Assembly (NCBI GenBank): GCA_963920665.1
Contig: OY987266.1
Coordinates: 21,254,248 to 21,318,247 of the forward strand
DNA from: Straminergon stramineum
Taxonomy: Eukaryota > Streptophyta > Bryopsida > Hypnales > Calliergonaceae
Reading direction: 5' to 3'
Length of the DNA: 64,000 nt
Position 1 is the first letter of the stretch. Each line of letters begins with the position of its first letter. A program made the translations under genes and the position numbers. Below, piece by piece: positions 22,890 through 34,738 of this stretch. The notes below the pieces were generated by a model. That model searched no databases. It saw only the letters and a list, made by a program, of their open reading frames with translations, and was not told where the DNA came from.

Positions 22890-24008
22890 TTAGAGTGCAA
22901 AGCCTTGCAGCCACGTTTCGTTTTTCCCTTTCTCGAAGTTCTGTTTCTTCAAAAACTCCAGATACTCTCCCCACGTGAAACTTTTGTACCTCCGTTTGTG
23001 ATCTGTTTCCACCAGCTGCTGTGGAGCGGAGATCAGGGTCTCAAGCGGAGGCGCATAGAAGAACACGAGTGACAGACGGGGCAACTTCTCATTCAGCACC
23101 GCCCTGTGCTCCACGCTCTTGAACCTTCCATTCGTCCACGCCTGCAGACTATCCCCCACATTCACCACAAACGCCCCACGTCGAGGCTTAACAGTAATCC
23201 ACTTCCCGTCCTTGCACACCTGCAATCCGCCCACTTGGCATTGATGGAGAAGCGTCAGCGTGTAGGGATCCGTGTGGGTGCCCAAACCAAGAGTGCGATC
23301 AGGGGTGGGACACGCGGGATAGTAATTCAAGCGCGCCATAGACTGACAGGGATTCATGAACTGGGCGAACGTCTCGGAATCCAAGCCCAACCCGAGTGCA
23401 CAAAGCTCCAGAGTCAGCTTGGCTAAGCTTTCGGCGCCCGTGCAGAAAGCTTCCACTGCGGAATTGAAATCGTGAAATGCTTGACCCTCGAGTAGCCGCA
23501 GCGCTTGCTCCCGAAGATTGGACTGCGGCGACCAGCTGCATTGGAAGCGCTCGATCCAAGGTCGGCCCGCGTACTTGAACCCCGCGGTGTTCAACCCATA
23601 TCCGAAGACATTGCTGGAATTCGCAGTCTCCAGAGTCTGAGCTCGCAGCTTAAGCTCCAGGGGCTGCTCGAAGAAGCGTCGGGTTTGCTCCTGGACGGCG
23701 TCCAAATCGGAGATGGGGATGCCGTGGTTGACGAGCTGGAAAAAACCCCAATCCGTGCACGCGGTGGCGATCCGAGTGGCCACTTTGAGCTTCGTCTCGG
23801 GATTTCCGTCGTGAAGGCAGGAGAGGTCGATGACGGGAAGCTCCCGGTCTCGGCGGTAGTCGTTGTGGGGAATGGTGGGACGGTCCTCCTCGGGCCAGAT
23901 GAAATCGGCTAAGTCTTGGGAGCCTTGGCTTAGCAGGGATTGCAAGGAACCCTGCGCCGCGGGGGTGATGGACGCCGCGCGGATGAGCGAAAACGGATGA
24001 TCCGCCAT
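22890..24008 (-). CDS. 2-oxoglutarate/Fe(II)-dependent dioxygenase, gibberellin 20-oxidase-like, 372 aa, intronless
   Basis: The start is the ATG at 24008 (MADHPFSL). Upstream in-frame codons begin only with TTG. The N-terminal DIOX_N domain covers about residues 57-160 with WGFFQLVNHGI at 87-97. The catalytic 2OG-FeII_Oxy domain follows, with NYYPACPTP at 228-236, iron ligands H245, D247 (HTD) and H301 (HRAV), and the 2-oxoglutarate-binding R311/S313 (RLS). The FIWPEEDRP segment at 36-44 and the length resemble GA 20-oxidases. The LPWKET motif usual in angiosperm GA20ox is here RPWIER (149-154), so the exact substrate is uncertain. Enzymes of this group are soluble and oxidise a methyl or methylene carbon using O2 and 2-oxoglutarate. 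Angiosperm GA20ox genes have introns and this one has none. Other candidates are GA3ox-like or an orphan dioxygenase of a non-seed plant. Confidence 0.88.
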   Translation of the reverse strand: MADHPFSLIRAASITPAAQGSLQSLLSQGSQDLADFIWPEEDRPTIPHNDYRRDRELPVIDLSCLHDGNPETKLKVATRIATACTDWGFFQLVNHGIPISDLDAVQEQTRRFFEQPLELKLRAQTLETANSSNVFGYGLNTAGFKYAGRPWIERFQCSWSPQSNLREQALRLLEGQAFHDFNSAVEAFCTGAESLAKLTLELCALGLGLDSETFAQFMNPCQSMARLNYYPACPTPDRTLGLGTHTDPYTLTLLHQCQVGGLQVCKDGKWITVKPRRGAFVVNVGDSLQAWTNGRFKSVEHRAVLNEKLPRLSLVFFYAPPLETLISAPQQLVETDHKRRYKSFTWGEYLEFLKKQNFEKGKNETWLQGFAL

Positions 24009-25801
24009 GGCTACAGCAACCAAGACCTCCCTAGAAAAGGATCACTGAAAAAAACAGGAAATCAAGAATCAGAGAGATAGTCCTGAGAAATCTTCAAACG
24101 CAGGATCCTTCCGGCACGTCCTCAGAGGTGTGCTACGAGCGGTGACCTTTCACGGTCCCTGCAACATTTGCTTCAAACCCATCACCCTGGCACAGCACTC
24201 CCAAGTGCTCCCAACAGTGATTGCTACAGTAAATCTCCAGGCCATCACCGCTTCTGGGAAACGGAGCTCCAAGCGGCAGAATTTAGATTCTCATAGCGTT
24301 CAGTTCACACAGCAGGCCCAACTGAAAGCGAAATTATTCCCTTCACACGCAACCACCCTAGCAGCAGCAATCAAATCACATCAAAGAAAGAAGAACGCGT
24401 GTCCCCACCCCACTTCACAATTCTCAGCTACTACTTACACTGTATCCGGTCCATGGCAATCACATCTCGCGGTTCCTAATCTGATCGAGCATTCACTGAA
24501 TGTCCGTGCTCCGCCCAGCACCATTAAGGGACCAGCTGCCACATTCCAGGAAATTGTTGATCAGGGGCTCCGACCAAGTTTATTAATGCGACGCCGCCAT
24601 CGCCAGAGTCGGTATCCCAGTTTTATTTGTTACCGAGATCCCACTTGCAACCCACATGGTTCCACTTGGTACAAGTTGACCTGAAAGAAGAAGCTCTAGC
24701 AGCAGCAATCAAACCACATCAAAGGTTTCGGTCATAGATTCTACATGGTACTACGACAATATACGAATTTATGATGCCAGGGGATGGACGCTCTGAGTTC
24801 ACACGGTCAGGAGACGAAGCTAGACGGACTGTATTACTGCAGTACCAACATCGCTGCAGGAGAGATAAGAGAACATAGAAGCTCGAAAGAAAATTGAGCT
24901 GCAGTAGCAGGCAGACGATCTGTCTACTGTACAAGTTTGGAGTGCTTGAGACTCTTCAGTTTGGTAGCCGGAGAATGATGACGACGAGAATAGAAGCATC
25001 GAGTTGATGGCGGTCCTGGCGCCACGTGGTGACCCGCCTCGTCACTTTGCTATGGAACCTAACAAACAGTATCCGGCGCAACGGCTCCCATAGGTTCCCC
25101 TTGCTGCGGCTAGCCTGGCTTTTCCGCTCATTAGGGCCCCGTGACCATTTCCTGCATCGTTTTCACGCATCAGTCGTGCTTTTCCAGAAAGCATTACTTG
25201 ACTGAGTGCTCGTTCCAATTGCCAGGCATCGAATGAAAGCTCAACCGAAAGGAAGGAAGAGTGCGCTTCCGATACTCGAACACGGAACAGGCGTAACAAT
25301 ACGACGTGACACTTGAGTCAGCAGCTTCACGCAAACATCGCAAAACATTAATAAAAGTTCCACTTGGAGGTTCGAATGCCGCGACGTGAACTCACAACCT
25401 TCGGGATATGGTATTGGCAGGTTTGAAAACATGCAGGTCGAAGCACCAGGCTTAGGCAGGGAAACTGACACACTGAAATTGGATGTTATTGTCTCCAACA
25501 CAGCTTTAAAGATAATCACACTAAAGTTTAGAAAATTTTAGTGATCATACAAATCGACTTCCAGCTCGGTTCACAAGAAGCACGCCCATGAACAGACACA
25601 TAAAATCGGAAATCTTAGCTACGGATATTGGCGAATCTGAACGTTTTCCTGAACAAATCCTTCTCACTTGTAACAGGTTGTCCCGTTGCGCCTTCATGAA
25701 AGTAATTGCTACTACTAAAAACTTCATAGCAGTGTCAGCCAAAGGAAGGCACTTGAGTTGGACGAAGTGTAAGTTTACCGACTAAAACTGCCACGAGTAG
25801 C
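24009..25801. other. Shared intergenic region between dioxygenase 5' side and WD40 3' side
   Basis: This stretch must hold the dioxygenase promoter and leader (minus strand, immediately right of 24008) and the 3' UTR of the WD40 gene (left of 25802). A 28-bp direct repeat, beginning TAGCAGCAGCAATCAAA, occurs at 24359-24386 and 24697-24724 with one mismatch. A 184-codon open frame on the + strand (24130-24684) has no recognisable domain and is not called as a gene. Confidence 0.45.
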
Positions 25802-28800
25802 TTAATGGGAATCTTCATTCGATGGGTAAGTTAATCTCCACTTTGGACATATCGCCTGTTCGCGAACATTCTGATACAGAACCTGCATAAAGTATGCAAC
25901 TCAAGTCATTCAGTGTATTACCAGGAGAATGATCTAATCAAAGACAATCTGAGACAAACAAGTAGGAACAGCAACATAGAAATCATGCGAGTCTGCGTTG
26001 GCTATGTATCAAACTCACCACTTTCTGATCATCACCTCCTGTGCAAATAAATTGATCCTTAGGTGATACAGCGACCTGCATTCAATCAATTAGCAAAATA
26101 TTCAGTACAACGCCATCCAAATTTCGGTACTAGGTAACATATTGCTCCATTGCAGAAGACCAGCTCTTGCTTGCATTGGAACCTTGTAAAATCAATTCCA
26201 CCAGATGCTGAGACCAAGTACGCACCGTATTTACACAACGCGCATGACTCTTAAAATGCTGCACGCATGGCTGTCCTAGGGTTGGATCCCACATTGTTAC
26301 GCTGCAATGAAGCAGATGGAGTCAGAAGTAGAATGTAAAATGTAAAAATCGATGCAAATAAAGAGAAAATGACTCAACCAGTCATCCATCTTAAGCTAAA
26401 CTACACATCGGGAGACCAACTAAAAACATGGACAAATCGGTAGGGCGAACAACTGACTGCACAAACTGCAAACAGAAAATTAAGTGTAGGAAAGAAAATA
26501 ACGCTAACTAACTCTCTAGGCAGTATCGAAACTGGAATTTGCGTTCTTATTTCGTACTCATTAAAACAAGAGCAGTCATTCATGCCCACCTTCCAGATCC
26601 ACTTGCTGTAATCAGAATGGCTTCACCTTGAAACCATTTAGCATCATTCACACCTTGATCTCCAACGTCAACAACCCTAACCATTTGAGAAAACACACCT
26701 CATTAAGTATTAGACTTCGGAAAATTAAATAAAAGAAGACGCAGGAATACTTAGGACTCGTCAGGTTATGCTCTCGTAAATATTGGTGATCTCTAATCAC
26801 AAGTACAGAGCACATTCCAGACTCATATGAACGGCATGTCAGCTGAATTGTGTGTTGCATACTACAAACGATTGAAAAGAGAAAGACGGATAGTTCAAAC
26901 AGATAGGCTAGGACATAAGCATGTCAAAAAAACATGAGTATTACCTTAGAGCTAATCAGGAGATATTTTCATGATAATAAACATGTAGTGTATGGTAATA
27001 AACAGGCATGATCAAGAGTCGCTAATAATACCCAGGCACTTGAAAGGAATTCTCTGAAGTCGGCATGGGATTCCCATGGCTAAGCTGGTGAAGAGCTTTG
27101 AAGGCCCTGCCATGAGCCACTGTTGGAGGGCGTTCCACACATTTTGGTCCGGTCTCCAAAGGCATCATCCTCGTATCCCAAACGAAGGTGCAATTGCCAG
27201 TGCACGAGGCTTGAAAATAGGTGTCACAAGCACTAAAGGAAACTGAAGTAACCTGCCAAATAACACAATTCCAACCCAGATAACTTCAGGCGATAATCAT
27301 GCAAATTGAAAACTCTGGAAGATGAGCGCAGCCAGGCCAGCACCAACTACGAGTCCCTATGAAGCGAGCTCTGATTGAAAAACGCACTGTATAATAATTG
27401 TGAAGAAGATTGCAAACAACAATAAACCAAAGAGCTTACCTCCCAAGTTGAGCTTAAAGATAATCGAGATATTGCACCACTAGTCCTAATGTCGTATAAA
27501 CCAACGCTTCCATCTCCAGAACCTGGGAATAAAATTCCATATAATACAAAATTCATGGATATTTTTATAAATCTGAGATTCCGAAGTCATAAGATCGCTT
27601 TCAAGGGACCTCAAAGCTCGAAAGATTCGCAATATGACAAGTATACCCATATGAAATGCTTAATAATGCAAACGCTCAACTCGAGCTGTAGCTGGTACAT
27701 TTACATCCTAATCTTTTATGATTTCTGCGTGACCCCACCGACAAGAATAAATAATCAACTATGCATCAAGATTGTCAATGAGGAAAATAATGGACATTCA
27801 GACTCACCTGTGATTATGGTAGATCCAGAACTACTGACATCCAAGCACGTGATATACTGCAAAAGCATTCCACGTCATCAGCTGTCAAATCCAAACAATC
27901 ATCCACTGGAATTATTTTTTTAAATCACTTCCCTCAACTCTGAATCTAGAATACGTTTATAGCATACGAGTATAGCAAACCAACACCACAAAACATGCTG
28001 AAGTACGCTAACTACCGAATGTTTACATTGCCATTAAAAGCTTTAAGACCATCAATGTCATACTCACTGTATCATGAGCAGGGAAAGTAGAAACATTAAT
28101 ACAGGCATCTATGTCCCAAATCTGCACAATCGCCGGTTTGCCATTCGGAGAGTCACTTCCACAGATCAGAAGCCTGTCACTGCTAAACTTCAATGCGTCC
28201 ATTGAGAGGAGGTTTGATTCTTGCCGCCTGTCACCAAAGCATAACGTATAAAGAAAATCTTATAATAAGGAGGAAAGGCTATTATCCAGATTTCTTTTAT
28301 AGATTACCTCGGAAACGATATGAAAAAAGACACTCTGTGTATGTTATCTAGAGCAGTTCAAGCCTCGACATATGTTAAGAATGCCAGTATGGGTAATCAA
28401 TTGAAATCAAAGGAGACTACAGTCGGGACCAACCTGTAACAGGCATTGAGATCAGATGACATTTCTCCGCTTCGTACATTCCAAAGCAAAATTTTATAAT
28501 CACCGTCTCCACCGGCGGTTGCAACAAGACCTAGCGTGACAGCATCCTCAGTCAGTTAGGAATTATTAACTACAGCTCAGATCACAACTAAAAACTGGGC
28601 AGGTGACAACCACCAAAAATATTAGCGTGAACGGAGATGAGTCAGCAGGAATGTCCAACCAAAACTTATCTATTACATGGTGCAAAAAATGTATCACATT
28701 GAAGAATTAAAATCATACATGGTTGAAATTGGTTGACGCTCAAGGCATGAATTTTCTTGACGTGGCCGGAAGTGTCATGTTCTGATCGAGACCCCAAAGT

Positions 28801-31800
28801 ATGCAAGCATGCACCTGACGCTGCATCCCAAACCTGCAATAGAGGGAGGAGCAGCAATTTAGTTCAACAAGGCCACCAGCATGCTTTATCTTCATTACTA
28901 ATGCTCGTGCAGTAAGTTTTGAGAATGCGGAAAATGTAGGGTTACTACGATAACATGAGAAATTTTAGCGCTGTGATGTACCTTAACAATATTGCTGGCA
29001 CACGAAACAACGCTAGCTCCATTTGAAGCAAACTCAACTGCCTGGATCTGGAAGAATTTTAAAACGACGTTCATAGTGAATACCAGTGACGGTGACATTG
29101 AAGCGTGAAGAAATATATGACGCAGACAAATTGCAAAGCAAACGAGACTGACGAGCAAGAAGGACAATGAATATCTGCGCAAGGTTCTTCTTCATGCTTC
29201 CTTTTTCAGTAATTTCATTTTAAATTGAGCTCAAAGACAATTGCAGAGCGAGGAAGGTGTTTTCAGCCAAAAGACCTGGGTATTAAGACCAGTCAGCGGT
29301 TTCCCACGCCCATTCTCAAGATCATATAGCAATAATTCATTCGGTGGCTGCATATTCAACAATTCTCATTATTAGAACTAGGTAATAGCACCAAGTAAAA
29401 CGCAATGTAAATAAATCGAAGCAATCAAATCTTATCAGTGCAGAACACAATAGCATCAAAGGCGACCGCTTACAACCTAAGCTCCATCAGCCCTAGAACT
29501 GGAATCGATGAAATCCTCAAAGACCAAGTATAGGACATACCTCATTGCAACTGACAACCAACAGCGGATCCCCACCAGGATGAAATCTTACATCAAGAAC
29601 TTTTTGGACACCTTGCTGAAAATCACAGTAAAATCAATCCAGAAACGCAACTACTGTGAGATGTTGCAAAAACTAGGTAACGATGCTAGGCCTCAATAAA
29701 CCCTGAGAAATAGGCTTCGTGAATAGAATATGTAATATTTGTGTCAGCAAGGTTAGGGTCGAGACTCAATAAAACAAGCCTACCGGAGAATTCGAGCAGA
29801 AACTATACAAGACGCATTAACTGCAAGTTGGAAACATTAACAATTAAACATTAAACTCCAATTGCAACACAAATTCATGCAATCTGGAGAGAGATATTAA
29901 CTCACATCCATTCGAGTACCACCCAAAGGATGAGCTACGGCACTACTGGAGGTGTAAGCACACCAAGTAGTCTTCCAAGTTGAATACGCTCGCTTCTGTA
30001 TCCAGTTTGTAGGTCCCAAATATTGTTTGTCAAGAGAGTCCCAACCTACAAAACATCATCGGAGTTAGTTACACTTCAAGTAGATCTAGAGAAAATGAGT
30101 ACTTCATACTTCAGGGACACAATAAGGAAATCAAACAAATGACATGAACTACCCATGATAAATTATTTCTTGAGTACACTAGTTGAAACCCTCTTAGAAG
30201 GGATGTTGAAAGATATACATGACCCACCTGCTCACGATGGTCGTCAACTGCAACATCCATTTGCAATAGCGCATTAAGACGACAGCCATTAGGCAGTGTT
30301 TTCATTTTTCATCGATCATTTTTCATTTTTCATTTTTTCATTTTTCCCTGAGGTGGATCCAAGAGTTTGGGTGAAGCTATCAATTCTGAAAAATATTGCA
30401 TAATATTTCATTACTTTGTTAGCTACAATACAGTTTCTAGCAATTTACAAAAACTTTTCATTGTAATCTCGCTGAATCATTTTCCTCCTTAAATTTCCTA
30501 GCTAGAGCAAAACAAATTGTCGAAATTTGGCAACATTTAAAAAAAAGAAAGGAGCACTGCATTAGAGTTGGTAACATTCTAACCATTAAGCGCAGTCTTC
30601 CAACTCTTTCCACGCCTTCCAATTTCCCTCGGTCGGTATGCACCTGACCCAGAATTTGCACCCTGCTCGCGTTCTATCAAAAATTCGACCACACTGGGTG
30701 TAGCATTTTCCTTCCCTGCAATTAGGCCTTCATCAAATACAAATTTAGAGAGAGGCGATTCTCAAAAACAAAGAATTCCAGTGAAGCGAAGAAGCTATTG
30801 GCAATGGCTACAGATAAATCTGTGGTCGATCTGGAGTTACGTGGTCACTCATAAATTACAGTAGTACCTGTTGGTGCCTCACAATAAGCCCACGCTTTTG
30901 CTGTGTCTGACCCTACCCGGCTCTTCCTGCCAGACCTGGCTCCAAGATCTGCTTTACTGAGGCCATTGAATATGATAGGCTGCTTCTTGGAATTGGAAAT
31001 TACATCTTTCAACCGCATCTCTAGACTCAATATCCTGTACCAGAACATAACCCACTTCCAGAATTCTTATTACAACACAATCCATAGTCTGAGAAAATCA
31101 GAAAAGCATGTCTCCTGGTCTGTCCTTGATGAGGACACAACCAAACTTCACGTTTTACAGAAGGTACAAACTGGAATTCTGGAACACGGTAGAGCACCAT
31201 CCAGAAAACCAAAAGGTCTAGAGAAGCTTCAGCATAAATTGCAAATACTCAGTAAATTCGCCACTCTTGAGGATTATAGCAATTTAAGATGCGAACAAGA
31301 GTTATTGAGATGAAAAAAAAGAAAAAGAAAAAAGAAAACATTCACAACGCACTCCTCAATCAATTGAACTCAGGATATTTCCAATTTTGCAGAATAGAAA
31401 AAGTGCAAACCCTTATGCTCGGCAAGCCAAGTCCACATGTTTGACACAGTTTATGCCTGAGATGCATATTTTGTCGCTTCTCGTTGTGGTATTTTCTTAC
31501 TCCAGAATATGTAAAATTATTACAGAACGTATCCATCTAGACCAGTTTCCCAGGTTTAAACATCACAATTTACACTGGACATATACATGCATGAGTGCAG
31601 AAATAGATGCCGGTGACAGATATTCGCATGTTCAGCGAACACATTACTTCATATATAGAGCTTCTCACCAACTTTCTGAAGATATATGAAAGAGAATCAC
31701 ATCAAGAAGGATGTGGTAAAGGACCCAAGATGCAATTTAATGCCTTGGAGGGCTACAAAAACTATGTATTTACTCACACTTCGAACTTACAGTACAGTTC

Positions 31801-33712
31801 TGAAAACCTACAATTCAAATTTGGTGAGAGTATCCATTTTATCCAATGGCTCCGGATTTGACTCTCTCTCTCTTTCATGAGTTTGAACACGCTTATCTGG
31901 ATCATCTGAGTACCAAAAACACCAACAACATCACAGGAGAGGGTTCAGGATCTAAAGAACATATGAATAAAGTCAATCGGTAGCAAGCACTGAGTGTGCC
32001 TATCTTCAAACATTTTAATAGTCTCAACCAATTATTCGAAGATCTTTCTCGATGTAAATGATCTGAATCATGAAGGCCACAACAATGTAATGCACTCAAA
32101 TTCACGAAGGAAGTGAGAGAATAACCACTAGCAGTCAACCCACCCACCCACCCACCCCAGAAGCTCTTCCCTCTGCATACCCTATAGTAAGGATGACCTT
32201 GCCTGGAGTGTAGAAATCACGTTGCCGTTTATTTCTCGTAGGGTACGGGCTAGCACTTAGCCGTTGCTCATGATTCGCCGCCGCATCGATTTCTACCTGG
32301 TAAATGCAAAAGATACATCCATAACACAATCAGTAGGTGACAGAGCCCGGAGATACCTAATCAGTTCATCAGACGAGGGGTGCTCACGTTCCACTGAAAA
32401 TAGAACTGCAGGCCATGGCTCCAATACTAAACAATACTATACTGGAATACTCCAATAATAAACATTATGGGGTGACAATTGTTGGAAAATAGGTAGTATT
32501 TTATAACAGTAAATCGTTTCAGATTAGGGACGTAGTGATCTACCTCAGAGTCCGTCTTCTTGACGTCTAGAACCTTTCGCCAATGATCCCTCCACGTTTC
32601 TGGATCAAGGACACTCCCCTCATCTGTGCCACAGAAGCATTACAAAATTGAGGAAAATATCACATAAACAAAAGACTTATTTCCAGATTAACACTTGAAT
32701 TCCTCCTCATAACGTTCTTTCCACACTACTAACTCATCATAGGCTGGAGTTAGAGTTTTAAACTTTCATGGTGAAAGAGTATCTCTTCAACTCATAAATG
32801 GAATTGCATAAACAAAATTTTAACTTGACCAAAAATGTGAAGCAAAATTCCCCGGACAAGATTATGTGAGACCTAATCGTAGGACAAAACCTCCTGTGAA
32901 GATCGAGTTGCACTGGAATGCATCGCCAGGGCCTCACCTTCTCCATGTTCAAACTTGGTACTTGTTGACGCGGCTAACTGCTGGTTCCATGGACGCTGGT
33001 AAAGATCTTGATGTCCGTTTCGTGAGCTTTCGATGATAGCTTTGGAGGCAAGTTGTCCATTTGAGTTTTCTGCGTCATGAATAAGACGGGGAGGTCGCAT
33101 GGGCCGGGAGACTCGATTCTGGAAAAGTGAAATTTTAATAATTACTTACACGAATGATCCCTTCAGGTCCGACGTATGCAACAAGATTTTAAAAGGATCG
33201 ATTTCTTAAGAAAAAAAACACGAAAACAAAAAGCTGAACTAGAAGTCTCGATAATGAGGGAAGCCTTCAAGAAACTATGAAGAATTCTGAATGAACTTGC
33301 AACCACCAAAGAGCGTGAGGATTCAGGGAGGCCCTAAACGAAACACGTAAACTGCGTCGTAATGAACTAGAAATAAAGAAGAAAACTTCAGATTAAGAAA
33401 TACCTTTTTAGTCTCCACTTTGTTGTGGTACTGACCGAATATCAATCTCTGATGGCACTTTTGGGCATAGGCAACAAAAACCCCATTCGTATGATGCTGG
33501 CGAATCTCTGCAGCATACTCTGGGTTACTGTCAAGCCACGCAATGACCTCCGATGCTTCCACAATTTCTGTTCGATTCAATGATTGCAGCCACAACCACA
33601 CAGGCTTCCATTTCTTGGACACGGGCTTTCCACGACCAGGTTCTCCGTTCCGATCCCTTCTACGCTTCTTCCTTCTACCAAGATACAAACCAGATGATGT
33701 TTCACCGTTCAT
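25802..33712 (-). CDS. WD40-repeat (transducin family) protein, 21 coding exons, interrupted by two in-frame TGA codons
   Basis: Exons from the start: 33404-33712, 32938-33118, 32544-32623, 32203-32296, 31812-31905, 30868-31034, 30236-30385, 29906-30045, 29541-29615, 29276-29347, 28982-29047, 28719-28833, 28434-28530, 28068-28227, 27808-27856, 27440-27522, 27032-27252, 26590-26676, 26226-26301, 26019-26075, 25802-25882. All phases agree over 818 codons (stop included). The N-terminal 400 residues begin with a basic, nuclear-localisation-like run (GRRKKRRRDR, 12-21), then WLWLQSLNRTE and polar linkers. From about residue 406 come seven or eight WD40 blades (VWDAASG, LLWNVRSG, IWDIDA, GSGDGSVGLYDIRTSG, VWDTRM, MWDPTLGQP, GGDDQKVVLY). 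A 13-bp leader precedes the ATG behind an AG acceptor, implying a 5' UTR intron. Intron 4 is GC-AG. Codons 327 and 334 are TGA inside a heptamer repeat, so as it stands the gene gives a 326-aa product, or a 482-aa WD40 part from codon 336. The function of the family is not known to me; a scaffold role is inferred. Confidence 0.8.
30301..30345 (-). repeat. Heptamer (AAAAATG) expansion inside a coding exon
   Basis: On the minus strand AAAAATG recurs about five times, with one 8-base variant and one ATCGATG variant, within coding exon 7 of the WD40 gene. The surrounding frame reads PPQGKMK before it and MKTLPNGCRL after it. The extra 36 bases keep the overall frame but contain TGA at 30330-30332 and at 30309-30311. 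No GT/GC donor lies between the exon start and the tract, so it cannot be removed by a normal intron. Confidence 0.85.
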
Positions 33713-33725
33713 TGCAGCTATGTAT

Positions 33726-34738
33726 CTGCAAAACACTCAACAATTGGTCAAGTGAAACTGAATAAAATCCACTAGCAAAAAGACGCGCCGAGAAATTCAA
33801 GCATTCAAGATACTAAGCCATACATCAGGCACCTCTATGTTAGAGAAATAAAGAGCTTATCAAACGAAATAAAAATCAAATGATAAAGAGAATGTAACCT
33901 ATAGCCCAGACAATCGCGCAAATGCAGAAACTAATAGCGGAATAAAAAAACGTGACCTAGAGTTGCACACTGACCAGAAGAAAGTCGCAAGTCTGGAAAA
34001 CCTACAGAGAAGCATAGCATAAACCAAGCCCTGTAGGAACACAGACTGTGTTTCTATCAGTCCTTTAAAAATCTAGCAACAAAAACAGTCTAACATCTCT
34101 TGCAATTCCCTCTGGAAATTACATTTCAGCGACCCACATTACCGACCACAGTATCTAATGATAACCAGGCGGTTACAATAAAGTAATCCTATAAAAAGCA
34201 TTCCACATCGTTTATATGATATTTACAACAGTTCCTTTCGTGTACACTATCACGCGAACTTCCCCTAACTTACCACGTGTGGAACCGTCGGAGGACAAAA
34301 TACAGTGACCAGAAACAACCGAGTACACATCGTTAAGAAAGTCTTCCCTCCGAAATCCTCAGCAAATCCACATACAGAAAAATGAAAAACAGAGACTTGA
34401 ACCGAATGATTTAGACGCACCGTCAACTGAGCCGGATGCAGCAATACGTCTGGAATTCCAAGGGAGCTTGCACTTCAAGTTTATACTCACCACCCTCGAA
34501 CTAGATTACTCATCGCAAGGTTCAACCGCAATCGGAACTAACTTAGAAAAAGGATGCGGGGCAATGCAGAAAGGAGAATCTCGTCACGATCTCGTCGAAG
34601 GAGACTGAAGCTATGGAACGAAGAATTTAATAATCAGGGTATGGTGGCTGGAGGTCCGCCATAGACACCAAGGTCCACACTCCCAGCTCTGTTTCCGATG
34701 CTTTATTCAGGGAGAGAGACGAAGTTCCCAAGTCCTCC
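33726..34738. other. 5' flank and probable leader intron of the WD40 gene
   Basis: An AG acceptor (minus strand, at 33726-33727) sits 13 bases before the coding start, so the first non-coding exon should lie in this stretch, probably near 34.4-34.7 kb where the composition is less AT-rich. Its exact borders cannot be fixed from sequence alone. Confidence 0.5.

Noticed and set aside
24130..24684. 184-codon + strand open frame
   Set aside because: No domain, no recognisable composition bias of a protein, and it lies where the dioxygenase promoter and leader should be.
26150..26225. Possible frameshifted WD40 continuation (…AYLVSASGG…) after exon 19
   Set aside because: The ACG|GTGCGT donor at 26226 joins in phase to VAVSPKDQF, so no frameshift is needed.
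26749..26850. Open stretch reading LTCRSYESGMCSVLVIRDHQYLREHN-like sequence (minus strand)
   Set aside because: It has no place in the phase chain of the WD40 exons and no WD motif; read as intron.
27021..27034. Stop codon (…VPGYY*) as the end of the WD40 gene
   Set aside because: A donor CCTGG|GTATTA just before it joins in phase to VVDVGDQGVNDAKWF and three more WD40 exons, completing the propeller.
30845..30867. Stop shortly after exon 6 (…GTTVIYE*) as the true end of an upstream gene
   Set aside because: The ACAG|GTACTA donor joins in phase to ELIASPKLLDPPQ and fits the longer model. It remains possible for an unspliced form.
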